DNA from: Calidithermus roseus
GTDB taxonomy: Bacteria > Deinococcota > Deinococci > Deinococcales > Thermaceae
Direction: 5' to 3'
DNA: 38,265 nucleotides
NCBI RefSeq assembly: GCF_003574095.1
Contig: NZ_QWLA01000029.1
Location: forward strand, 1-38,265
This document shows, in pieces, positions 26,814 to 34,666 of this stretch. The position numbers and the translations under genes were made by a program. Every line of letters begins with the position of its first letter. The first letter of the stretch is position 1. The notes beneath the pieces are model-generated. The model saw only the letters and a program-made list of their open reading frames with translations, was not told the origin of the DNA and searched no databases.

Positions 26814-29171
26814 CTACCAGTGAACTTCCGCCGAGCCTGAGGCGAGGTCCACGGTCAGGGTCTGGGTTTGCGGGTCGTAGTGGTGGATGCTGTGCCCGCC
26901 TTGCGGCTCGCGCACGCCGCGGATCACGGCCTCGACGCGCTGGCGGGGCTGGCCACAGCGGTCGGTGAAGTCCAGGCGCAGGGTGTAACCGTCGTAGGTT
27001 CCCTCGAGCTCGCTGATATAGCCCGGCTCGTAGCCCTCACCCTGGTCCTCGTAGACCCAGCCACGCACCTCGGGGGCCAGGGAAACCTGCCAGACGAGGG
27101 TTTCCCAGTAGGCATCGGTGGTGTGGGGCTCGGCCTTGGTGGTGGGAATCGCGCTACCCGCCCGCTGGAACAGCGGGATGCGGTCGTGTGGGGTCGCGGT
27201 GGGCAGGTGGACGGGGCCTTCGTAGCCTTCGCCGCTCCAGAAGTCCTGCCATTGCCCCTGCGGGAGGTAGGTCAGGCGGTGGCGCTGACCGGGCCGCACG
27301 GCGGGGGCCACCAGCAGGTCGCTGCCCCACATGAACTGGTCGTGCAGGGCGCTCACTTCGGGGTCGTGGGGGTGCTCGAGCACCATCGCCCGCATGGGGG
27401 GGAGGCCGGTTGCCACCGTCTCGTGGGCCAGGGTGTAGAGGTAGGGCAGCATGCGGTAACGGAAGCGGATGGCCTCGCGGATGGCGCTCTCCCAGCGGGG
27501 ACCGAAAACCCAGGGCTCCTGGCGGCGGCTGGTCTTGCCGGAGTGGTTGCGCATGAAGGGGTAGAAGGCCCCCAGCCAGGTCCAGCGCGCCAGCAATTCG
27601 CCGTCGGCGTGGGCCGAGAAGCCGCCGATGTCGGCCCCCACGAAGGGCACCCCGCTCATGCCCAGGTTCAGCAACATGGGGATAGAGCCCTCGAGGTGCT
27701 CCCAGTAGGAGTGGTTGTCACCGGTCCAGACGAAGGCGTATTTCTGGATGCCCGCGAAGCCCGAGCGGGTGAGCACGAAGGGGCGCTTGGAGGGCTCGAA
27801 TTTCAAAAGCCCCTCGTAGGTGGCCTGGCACATGCCGTAGCCGTAGAGGTTGTGCACCTCGGCGTGGTAGCGGTTGCCCTGGCGGGCCGAGCTGGGCAGG
27901 GTGCGGTTGTCCTTGGGCGGCTCCTGGCCGAAGACGGTAAAGGCGGCAGGCTCGTTCATGTCGTTCCAGATGCCCGCGATGCCATGCTCGAGGTAGAAGC
28001 GGTGCAGCCGGCCCCACCACTCGCGCACCTCGGGGCGGGTGAAGTCGGGCCAGACCGCTGGGCTGGGCCAGACCTCACCCCACAGCTCCTCGTCGCGGTA
28101 GGAGTGGATGAAGTATTGCTGGGCGCGGCCCTCCTCGTAGACCAGATACCCCTCCTCCTTCTTGACCCCCGGATCGACGATGGTGACGGTCCTGACCCCC
28201 ATCTCCCGCAGCGCGGCGGTGAGCTTTTCGGGCTCGGGAAAGCGTTCGGGAGAGAAGGTGAAGACCTTGAAGCCGTCCATGTAGTCGATGTCGAGCCATA
28301 CCGCGTCGAGGGGAATCTCCCGGCGGCGGTACTCGCGGGCGATCTCCAGCGCCAGCTCCTGGTGGGTATAGCTGTAGCGGCACTGGTGGTAGCCCAGCGC
28401 CCACAATGGCGGCAGGCTGGCCCGGCCCACCAGCGCGGTGTAACGCTGGATGACCTCCTTGGGGGAGGGGCCGGCGATGAGGTAGAGGTCGAAGGTGGGG
28501 CCGTCGGTGCGGATGATGCTCTGGTGGTCCTCGGCTGAGGCTAGGTCGAAGACGGTGCGCCAGGTCTCGTCGAGGTACACTCCCCAGGCCCGGTCCCCCT
28601 CGAGGCCGATCAGGAAGGGGTGGGCCTGGTAGAGCGGGTCGGCGTCGGGGTAGTGGATGGGGTCGTCGGTGGTCCAGTTAGTCCAGGTGCGGCCCTTCTT
28701 GTCCAAGAAGCCCGTGCGCTCACCCAGCCCGTAGTACCGCCGCTCGGGTTTCTCCTTGATGAGCAAGGACATGCCCGCCCCCAGCGGCAGCCCGTCGTTG
28801 ACCTCGTGGAAGGCAGTCCATTCGCTGGTCTGCCACACCCCGGACTTGCCCAACTGGCCAAAGCGGTGGGCCTCGAGTTCCAGCGCCTCTAGGCCCTCCC
28901 AGCCGAAGCCGAAGGGGTCGAGCCACAGCTTGAGGGCGGGCACTCCCTCGGCCTGGCAGCTCAGGTCGTCGTAGACCTCGAAGGGCAAGGGCTCGAGCCC
29001 CTCCATCACCCAGCTCCCCTTCTGGGCGTCCTCCAGGCGGTGCCAGACGAAAACCCGCCAGGTCCTGACCCCGCCTTTGTGCAAAAGCTGGACCCGGCCC
29101 TTGAAATAGGTGCCCTCGAGGTGGAGGGTATCGTCGCTGTAGCGATAGGAACTGAAGCGAACCTCGTGCAT
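26814..29171 (-). CDS. GH31 family alpha-glucosidase
   Basis: This retaining glycoside hydrolase releases glucose from alpha-linked oligosaccharides. From the ATG at 29171 it has 785 aa and no signal peptide, so it is intracellular. The N-terminal beta domain (~1-240) contains YYGLGERTGFLDKKG. The barrel (~250-580) holds the nucleophile Asp404 in IWNDMNEP and the acid/base Asp485 in WTGDNHSYW, with VGADIGGF after it. Upstream in-frame ATGs would cross the promoter TATGTT, which is six bases before 29171. It is divergent from the LacI-type regulator and the ABC importer, which suggests it processes an imported or intracellular alpha-glucoside. Its exact substrate is open. Confidence 0.93.
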   Translation of the reverse strand: MHEVRFSSYRYSDDTLHLEGTYFKGRVQLLHKGGVRTWRVFVWHRLEDAQKGSWVMEGLEPLPFEVYDDLSCQAEGVPALKLWLDPFGFGWEGLEALELEAHRFGQLGKSGVWQTSEWTAFHEVNDGLPLGAGMSLLIKEKPERRYYGLGERTGFLDKKGRTWTNWTTDDPIHYPDADPLYQAHPFLIGLEGDRAWGVYLDETWRTVFDLASAEDHQSIIRTDGPTFDLYLIAGPSPKEVIQRYTALVGRASLPPLWALGYHQCRYSYTHQELALEIAREYRRREIPLDAVWLDIDYMDGFKVFTFSPERFPEPEKLTAALREMGVRTVTIVDPGVKKEEGYLVYEEGRAQQYFIHSYRDEELWGEVWPSPAVWPDFTRPEVREWWGRLHRFYLEHGIAGIWNDMNEPAAFTVFGQEPPKDNRTLPSSARQGNRYHAEVHNLYGYGMCQATYEGLLKFEPSKRPFVLTRSGFAGIQKYAFVWTGDNHSYWEHLEGSIPMLLNLGMSGVPFVGADIGGFSAHADGELLARWTWLGAFYPFMRNHSGKTSRRQEPWVFGPRWESAIREAIRFRYRMLPYLYTLAHETVATGLPPMRAMVLEHPHDPEVSALHDQFMWGSDLLVAPAVRPGQRHRLTYLPQGQWQDFWSGEGYEGPVHLPTATPHDRIPLFQRAGSAIPTTKAEPHTTDAYWETLVWQVSLAPEVRGWVYEDQGEGYEPGYISELEGTYDGYTLRLDFTDRCGQPRQRVEAVIRGVREPQGGHSIHHYDPQTQTLTVDLASGSAEVHW

Positions 29172-29177
29172 TGCCCT

Positions 29178-29183
29178 AACATA
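29178..29183 (-). promoter_or_regulatory. Leaderless-type -10 box of the GH31 gene
   Basis: On the minus strand TATGTT lies six bases before the ATG. No palindrome like that of the LacI-type gene was found near it, so its control may differ. Confidence 0.45.
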
Positions 29184-29251
29184 CCCGAGCCAGGCCAGGG
29201 CACACAGTAGTGGGGCGAGAAAGGAGTCCTGATCGAAGGGGGCGGGGGCCC

Positions 29252-29280
29252 TTGCCAAACCCGGTCACGGGTGATAGCAT
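29252..29280 (+). promoter_or_regulatory. Promoter of the LacI-type regulator and importer operon
   Basis: TTGCCA (29252-29257) and TAGCAT (29275-29280) are separated by 17 bases. The expected start point falls within the palindrome at 29284-29295. Confidence 0.65.
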
Positions 29281-29283
29281 GTG

Positions 29284-29295
29284 GAAAACGTTTAC
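29284..29295. promoter_or_regulatory. LacI-family operator
   Basis: The sequence GAAAACGTTTAC is a near-perfect palindrome centred on CG, with the AAACGTTT core typical of LacI/GalR operators. It sits directly downstream of the -10 box, where a bound repressor would block transcription, so autoregulation is likely. Confidence 0.7.
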
Positions 29296-29341
29296 ATCAC
29301 GTGCAGCAGCAGATTTCGCGATCTGCGATTTGGAGGGTGTT

Positions 29342-30385
29342 TTGCCGCGTAACCCCACCCCAACCAACGCCGACATCCGCAAGGTGGCCCTGGAAGCAGG
29401 GGTATCCATCGCCACCGTTTCACGGGTGCTCAACAACCCGCAGCGGGTCAGTGCGGCCACGCGGGAGCGGGTGCTCGAGGCCGCCGCCCGACTGGGCTAC
29501 CGCCCCAATCCGCTGGGCCAGCGCCTGCGCAAAGGCCGTGCCGAGACCGTCGGGGTGGTGATCCCCGCACCACAAGGGCGTTTCGCCGATTCGTTTTTCC
29601 TGGAGTTGCTGGCCGGCCTGGGCGAGGGGCTATCTGAGGTGGGCCTGGATCTTTTGGTCACCACCAGCCCTCCTGGCCCCCAGGAACTCTCCTGCTACCA
29701 GCGCCTGGTCGAGAGCAAGCGGGTAGATGGCCTGGTGCTCGCCCGCACCCGCCGCCTGGACGAACGCATCGTGTACCTGCTCAAGCGAAAGATCCCCTTC
29801 GTAGCCCACGGGCGCAGCGACCTGATCGACGAACCATTCCCCTACCTGGACATAGACGGTGAGCAGGGCTTTCACAAAGCCACCCAGCACCTCCTAAACC
29901 TGGGCCACCGCGACATCGCTTTCATCGGGGCTCCTCACGAGCTCAACTTCGCCCAGCACCGCCTGAAGGGGTATCAGCGGGCCCTGGCGGAAGCGGGCCT
30001 TCCCCTGCGGGCGGAGTGGGTGCTCGAGGGCGACCTAAGCGAGGAGAGCGGCTATCAGCTCACCCAGGCCCTGCTGGGCTTGCCTCAGCCTCCAACCGCC
30101 CTGCTGTGCGCCAACGACCTCATGGCCCTCGGAGCCCTGCGGGCGCTGCGCGAGCGGGGCCTCAAGGCTGGGCGGGAGGTCTCGGTCATCGGCTACGACG
30201 ACATTCTCCTGGCACACTACACCGACCCTCCCCTCTCCACCTTGCACCAGCCCTTCCACGCGATGGGCCGACGCCTGGTGGAAATGCTCCTGGCGCGGCT
30301 GGGAGGGGCCCCCGCCGAGGAGTTGCAGGAGATCTGGGTGCCCGAGTTGATTTTGCGGGGGTCGGATGGGCCACCGCAAAGCTAG
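29342..30385 (+). CDS. LacI/GalR-family transcription regulator
   Basis: This is a sugar-responsive DNA-binding protein. The N-terminal helix-turn-helix is ADIRKVALEAGVSIATVSRVLNN, followed by the hinge helix region YRPNPLGQRLRKGR and a periplasmic-binding-like sensor domain (about 62-335). TTG at 29342 with GGAGGG five bases upstream is the best start and gives 347 aa, normal for the family; the in-frame ATG at 29279 would begin inside the promoter-operator. It reads in the same direction as the importer genes, 19 bases ahead of the binding-protein gene, so it probably leads the operon and controls itself. The inducer is presumably the transported glycoside. Confidence 0.9.
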   Translation: MPRNPTPTNADIRKVALEAGVSIATVSRVLNNPQRVSAATRERVLEAAARLGYRPNPLGQRLRKGRAETVGVVIPAPQGRFADSFFLELLAGLGEGLSEVGLDLLVTTSPPGPQELSCYQRLVESKRVDGLVLARTRRLDERIVYLLKRKIPFVAHGRSDLIDEPFPYLDIDGEQGFHKATQHLLNLGHRDIAFIGAPHELNFAQHRLKGYQRALAEAGLPLRAEWVLEGDLSEESGYQLTQALLGLPQPPTALLCANDLMALGALRALRERGLKAGREVSVIGYDDILLAHYTDPPLSTLHQPFHAMGRRLVEMLLARLGGAPAEELQEIWVPELILRGSDGPPQS

Positions 30386-30404
30386 AAGGACCAAGGAGGT
30401 AGGC

Positions 30405-31691
30405 ATGAGAAAGCAGTGGATCGGCTTCAGTCTGATGGGTGCGGTGCTGGCGGCCCTGGCAGCGGTGTTCGCTCAGCAACCGTCGGTGCTGTTCGTCTCC
30501 ACCCAGTTCACCCCCATCGAGGAGGCTCAGCGCATGCGCCAGGTCATCCTCAAGGACTTCTCCGGGCGGGTGGAGTTCATCCCCGAGGACAACGCCCCCT
30601 TCACCAGCCGGATTCTCTCCGAGGCCAGGGCTGGTAGGGTCAACGTCAGCCTGGTGGGGGGACTGCACGGCGACTTTCCGCCGTTGATCGCCGCCGGGGC
30701 CATGGACACCGTGGACGACGTAATGGCTCAGCTCAAAGACCGCAAGTTCTCCCCCACCTTCGCCAACCTGGGCAAGATGGGCACGGGCAACCAGTACTAC
30801 ATCCCCTGGATGCAGGCAACCTACATCATGGTGGCCCACAAGCAGGCCCTGCAATACCTGCCCGCCGGAGCCAATCTCAACACCCTCACCTACTCGCAGC
30901 TCAAGGAGTGGGGCGCCAACATCCAAAGAGCCACCGGCAAACGCCTGCTGGGCTTCCCCGCCGGCCCCAGGGGATTGATGCACCGCTTCACGCAGGGCTA
31001 CCTTTACCCCTCCTACACCAAGAGCGCAGTAACCAAGTTCCGCAGCGACGAAGCCCAGCGCATGTGGAGTGAGTTCAAGGGCCTGTGGCAGTTTGTCAAC
31101 CCGCAGTCCACCACCTATGACTTCATGCAGGAACCGCTCCTGTCAGGTGAAGTCTGGGTGGCCTGGGACCACATCGCCCGACTGCGCGACGGGCTGAACC
31201 AAAAGCCAAATGACTTCGTGGCTTTCCCCGCTCCCATCGGACCCTATGGCCGCGGCTTCATGCCGGTGCTCGCCGGGCTGGGCATCCCCAAGAACGCCCC
31301 CAACCGGGCGGGTGCGGTGGCCCTCATCGAGTATCTGACCCGTCCCGAGGTGCAGATCACCACCCTGGTGGAAAACGGCTTCTTCCCGGTCATCCAGGCC
31401 AAGCTGCCCGACAACCTGCCCCAAGGCACGCGCATGGCTGCGGATGCCATCGCCCGGCAGGCCCAGAGCAATGTCGCCCTGCCCAGCCTGCTGCCGGTAG
31501 GTCTGGGGGCCAGGGGCGGGGAGTACAACAAGGTCTTCCAGGATACCTTCGCCCGCATCGTCCTGCGGGGTGAGGACATCCGGCGAGTGCTCGACAGCGA
31601 GGCCGCCAACCTGCGGCGGGTCATGAACGACACCAAGGCCCCCTGCTGGTCGCCCGACCCCGCCAGCGAAGGCCCGTGCCCGGTGAACTAG
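30405..31691 (+). CDS. ABC transporter sugar-binding protein (family 1)
   Basis: This is the exported receptor of the importer. The start is fixed by AAGGAGGT upstream of the ATG at 30405. The 428-aa protein has a signal peptide of about 23 residues (MRKQWIGFSLMGAVLAALAAVFA before QQP) and no lipobox cysteine, so it should be soluble in the periplasm. Features of carbohydrate-binding proteins are ILSEARAGRVNVSLVGG, the YIPWMQATYIMV strand and VAWDHIARL. The tail APCWSPDPASEGPC has two cysteines that could form a disulfide in the oxidising periplasm. Its closeness to glucosylglycerate-type enzyme genes suggests that ligand, but the binding pocket cannot be read by eye. Confidence 0.9.
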   Translation: MRKQWIGFSLMGAVLAALAAVFAQQPSVLFVSTQFTPIEEAQRMRQVILKDFSGRVEFIPEDNAPFTSRILSEARAGRVNVSLVGGLHGDFPPLIAAGAMDTVDDVMAQLKDRKFSPTFANLGKMGTGNQYYIPWMQATYIMVAHKQALQYLPAGANLNTLTYSQLKEWGANIQRATGKRLLGFPAGPRGLMHRFTQGYLYPSYTKSAVTKFRSDEAQRMWSEFKGLWQFVNPQSTTYDFMQEPLLSGEVWVAWDHIARLRDGLNQKPNDFVAFPAPIGPYGRGFMPVLAGLGIPKNAPNRAGAVALIEYLTRPEVQITTLVENGFFPVIQAKLPDNLPQGTRMAADAIARQAQSNVALPSLLPVGLGARGGEYNKVFQDTFARIVLRGEDIRRVLDSEAANLRRVMNDTKAPCWSPDPASEGPCPVN

Positions 31692-31694
31692 CCG

Positions 31695-31822
31695 GATGTC
31701 GATGGCCGAAAGGCCTAAGTGTCGAGGGCCGGATGTCTTACTTCTGGGGACGCAAGATGCCCAACGCCGAACGCTAATACGAGCTACGGGCCCTCGACAC
31801 CTCCTGGCTATGGGCCATTGAC
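31695..31822. repeat. Intergenic mosaic repeat inside the importer operon
   Basis: The 150-base gap between the binding-protein and first permease genes holds GATGTCGATGGCCGAAAGGC, GTCGAGGGCCGGATGTCTTAC, AACGCCGAACGCTAATACGAG and GGCCCTCGACACC. It splits the operon at the usual point where binding protein and permeases differ in expression. Confidence 0.55.
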
Positions 31823-31841
31823 ATCCGACACAAAGGGACTT

Positions 31842-32690
31842 ATGCGCAGTGAACGGTACATCCCCTACCTGCTGGTCCTGCCCAGCGTGATCTTCCTGCT
31901 ATTTTTATTCGCCTGGCCGCTGGTGGAAGCCCTATTGCTGTCGATACGGGGGAGCGAGGGGTGGACGCTGGAGCACTTTCAGCGCATGGCCGCCGACCTT
32001 TACTTCAAGGATGCCGTCAAATACACCGTGCTCCTGGCCGTGGTGGTGGTGCCCTTACAGGTAATCCTGGCCCTGTGCATGGCGATGCTGCTGGGAGGGA
32101 TCTCCAAGGGGCGCGACCTGTTTTTGTACGTCTGGACGATTCCCCTGGGAATCTCCGATCTGGCTGCGGGCATTGCGTGGCTGGCCATTTTCACCGAGCG
32201 GGGCTACCTCAACAGCTTCCTGCAGGCCCTGGGGCTCATCCAGGAGCCACGGCTATGGCTGAGCTACGAAACCCCGGCAATGCTCTTCCTGGCAGTGGTG
32301 GCGGCTGAGGTCTGGCGGGCGACGGCCATCGTTCTCGTGATCCTGGTGGCCGGCTTGCAGCTCATCCCCAAGGAGTACAACGAGGCTGCCGAGGTCTTTG
32401 GCGCGACTCCCTGGCGGCGTTTTTGGAAGGTCACGCTGCCGCTGCTCATGCCCAGCCTGCAGGTGGCGCTGATCCTGCGAACGATACTGGCGCTGGAAGT
32501 CTTCGCGGTAGTGGTCGCGCTGGGTGGGCGCAACCTGCCGGTTCTGGCCGGGGAAGCCTACTTTTGGTACAACGCTTACCAAAACCCTGGCGTAGCAGCA
32601 GCGTACTCGGTGCTGATCCTGGGCATCTCGGTGCTGGCGACGCTGCTTTACCTCAGGCTCATGCGCCCCCGGCAGGAGGTGGCCGCATGA
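31842..32690 (+). CDS. ABC sugar transporter permease 1 (MalF/UgpA-like)
   Basis: This is one of two membrane subunits of the CUT1-type importer. The 282-aa protein has six hydrophobic helices, beginning with YLLVLPSVIFLLFLFAWPLVEALLL. The cytoplasmic EAA loop that docks on the ATPase is EYNEAAEVFGATPWRRFWKV, followed by TLPLLMP. AAAGGGA precedes the ATG at 31842. The longer open frame upstream runs through a mosaic repeat and is rejected. Its stop overlaps the start of the second permease gene (ATGA at 32687). Confidence 0.93.
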   Translation: MRSERYIPYLLVLPSVIFLLFLFAWPLVEALLLSIRGSEGWTLEHFQRMAADLYFKDAVKYTVLLAVVVVPLQVILALCMAMLLGGISKGRDLFLYVWTIPLGISDLAAGIAWLAIFTERGYLNSFLQALGLIQEPRLWLSYETPAMLFLAVVAAEVWRATAIVLVILVAGLQLIPKEYNEAAEVFGATPWRRFWKVTLPLLMPSLQVALILRTILALEVFAVVVALGGRNLPVLAGEAYFWYNAYQNPGVAAAYSVLILGISVLATLLYLRLMRPRQEVAA

Positions 32691-33487
32691 GCACCCGCAC
32701 CATCTACCTGGCGCTGGCCGTGCTGCTGGCGCTATGGGTCGTCGTGCCGATCTTCTTGATCGCCACGCTGGCCTTCAGCGATCGCGCTTCGGTGTTCGCC
32801 TGGCCCAAGGGCATCCTGCCCCAGCACTTCTCCTTAGAAACCATCTCCTTCTTCTTCGGGGTCGCGGGGGTGGGCAAGGCCATCGGCAACAGCCTCATAG
32901 TCGCTGGCCTGACCCTGCTTTTCGCGGTGCTCCTGGGGGCTCCCGCTGGCTATGCCCTGGCCCGTTATCGCTTCGCCGGGGCCGACGCCTACCGCATCCT
33001 GATCCTGTTGACCCGAGCCTTTCCGCTGGCGATCCTGGCGATCCCGCTGGCGGTGCGCTTCATCAACCTGGGGCTCTACGATACCCCTCTGGGCGTGGCC
33101 CTGGTGCATACCGCGCTGGCCTTGCCCTTCGCGGTACTGGTGACCAGTAGCCTCTTCCTGGGCATCCCCAGAGAATTGGAAGAAGCCGCCTGGACCCTGG
33201 GTTGCAACCGCATCCAGGCCTTTCTCAAAGTGGTGCTGCCCCTGGCTCTGCCAGGGCTGGCCGCTACGGCCATCTTCGCCTTCGTAATCTCCTGGAACGA
33301 GGTCTTCGCCGCCACGCTGCTCACCTTGCGCGAGCGCACCCTGCCTGCTTTCCTGCTGACCGCGCTCAACGACTCCCCCCTGCCCTTCCGCTTCGCCGGC
33401 GGCTTCTTCTTGATTGTGCCCGCGCTGGTGTTCATCTTCGTGATCCGGCGCTACCTGTTCACTCTGTGGGGGATCGCAAACCGGTGA
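32687..33487 (+). CDS. ABC sugar transporter permease 2 (MalG/UgpE-like)
   Basis: This is the second membrane subunit, 266 aa with six helices. The EAA loop is ELEEAAWTLGCNRIQAFLKV followed by VLPLALPG. The ARYRFAGAD segment and the ISWNEVFAATLLT stretch after the EAA loop are typical of MalG-type subunits. The ATG at 32687 overlaps the stop of permease 1 and has GGAGG nine bases upstream. It forms the pore with permease 1. Confidence 0.93.
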   Translation: MSTRTIYLALAVLLALWVVVPIFLIATLAFSDRASVFAWPKGILPQHFSLETISFFFGVAGVGKAIGNSLIVAGLTLLFAVLLGAPAGYALARYRFAGADAYRILILLTRAFPLAILAIPLAVRFINLGLYDTPLGVALVHTALALPFAVLVTSSLFLGIPRELEEAAWTLGCNRIQAFLKVVLPLALPGLAATAIFAFVISWNEVFAATLLTLRERTLPAFLLTALNDSPLPFRFAGGFFLIVPALVFIFVIRRYLFTLWGIANR

Positions 33488-33492
33488 GGAGC

Positions 33493-33587
33493 TATCAGCG
33501 ATCAGCCCTCAGCGGGCAGCTCGTAGTCCGTGGTTTGCCGAGGGGTCGAGGGCGTTTAGCGTCTTGCGTACGACGTACGACCCCCTA
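33493..33587. repeat. Intergenic mosaic repeat, inverted copy
   Basis: Read on the minus strand this copy gives GGGGGTCGTACGTCGTACGC, AAGACGCTAAACGCCCTCGAC and GCTGAGGGCTGATCGCTGATAGC, the same order as the plus-strand copies at 17976 and 35957. It separates the permease from the ATPase gene. Confidence 0.7.
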
Positions 33588-33595
33588 GGAGGTTT

Positions 33596-34666
33596 ATGGC
33601 TGGAATCCGAGTGGAAAACATCGTAAAGCTCTTCGGCAGGGTCAAAGCCCTCAACGGGGTTTCGCTCGAGGTGCGCGATCAGGAGTTCGTGGTGCTGCTG
33701 GGACCTTCGGGCTGTGGCAAGACCACGCTGCTGCGCATCATCGCCGGGCTCGAGCACGCCGAGAGCGGGCGGGTGTTCATCGGGGATCGCGACGTGACGG
33801 CGCTCCCGCCACGTTCGCGCAAGATCGCGATGGTCTTTCAGAACTACGCGGTTTTTCCCCACCTCACCGTCTTCGAGAACATCGCCTTCGGGCTCAGAAT
33901 GCAAAAGGCCTTGCCGGAGCGCCTCAGAGCCCAGGTGGAGCGGGCCGCTACGCTCATGCACATCGAGAACCTGCTCGAGCGCTACCCTGCACAGCTATCG
34001 GGTGGGCAGCGTCAGCGGGTGGCGGTGGCCCGCGCCCTGGCCGTCGAGCCCGAGGTGCTGCTGATGGACGAGCCCTTATCCAACCTCGATGCCCTTTTGC
34101 GCCTGGAGATGCGGGCCGAGCTCAAGCGCCTGCTGGCCGAAAGCCGCACCACTACCCTCTACGTGACTCACGACCAGGTGGAAGCCATGAGCTTGGCCGA
34201 TCGCATCGCGGTGATGAACGCCGGACGCGTGGTGCAGTACGACGAGCCGATGAAGGTCTATCAGGAGCCCGCCGATACCTTCGTGGGCGGCTTCATCGGC
34301 AGCCCGCCGATGAATTTCCTGCGGCTGCCGGTGGAGGGCAGCCAAGCCCGGATTCAGTCGCTGACTTTGGAGTTACCCTCCTCCCCGCCGGGCAAGGACG
34401 TCTTGCTGGGGGTGCGGCCCGAAGACCTCGAGGCCCACCTCGAGCCCCAACCCCAGAGCTTTCCCGCCCGCGTCCTGGTGGTCGAACCGCTGGGGTCGCA
34501 CCTGCTGCTGACGCTGGCCTACGAGCAGCAACAGCTCAAGGTCACGGTACCTCCCGACTTCGCCGCCAAATCCGGGCAGACCCTGTGGCTCAGGCCCCAA
34601 CCGGGCCGCCTGCGCTGGCTCGACCCGGCGAGCGGCCAATCGCTCACCCACGCGAGGCAGGCATGA
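33596..34666 (+). CDS. ABC sugar transporter ATPase (MalK/UgpC-like)
   Basis: This is the energising subunit, 356 aa. The Walker A motif GPSGCGKT is at 36-43, the Q-loop in VFQNYAVFPHLTV (80-92), the signature LSGGQ at 134-138, Walker B LLMDEP at 155-160 and the H-loop in YVTHDQVEAM. The C-terminal ~120 residues form the MalK-type TOBE/regulatory domain. AGGAGG precedes the ATG. The stop overlaps the start of the GH63 gene (ATGA at 34663), linking uptake to hydrolysis in one translational unit. In many CUT1 systems a single ATPase serves several importers, but here it is dedicated by position. Confidence 0.95.
   Translation: MAGIRVENIVKLFGRVKALNGVSLEVRDQEFVVLLGPSGCGKTTLLRIIAGLEHAESGRVFIGDRDVTALPPRSRKIAMVFQNYAVFPHLTVFENIAFGLRMQKALPERLRAQVERAATLMHIENLLERYPAQLSGGQRQRVAVARALAVEPEVLLMDEPLSNLDALLRLEMRAELKRLLAESRTTTLYVTHDQVEAMSLADRIAVMNAGRVVQYDEPMKVYQEPADTFVGGFIGSPPMNFLRLPVEGSQARIQSLTLELPSSPPGKDVLLGVRPEDLEAHLEPQPQSFPARVLVVEPLGSHLLLTLAYEQQQLKVTVPPDFAAKSGQTLWLRPQPGRLRWLDPASGQSLTHARQA

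Noticed and set aside
26868-28538. 556-aa open frame on the plus strand opposite the GH31 gene
   Set aside because: The real gene has clear GH31 catalytic motifs on the other strand, and the antisense translation shows only composition bias.
31719-31841. N-terminal extension of permease 1
   Set aside because: The upstream open frame lies in a mosaic repeat and gives no membrane or family feature; the ATG at 31842 has a ribosome binding site.
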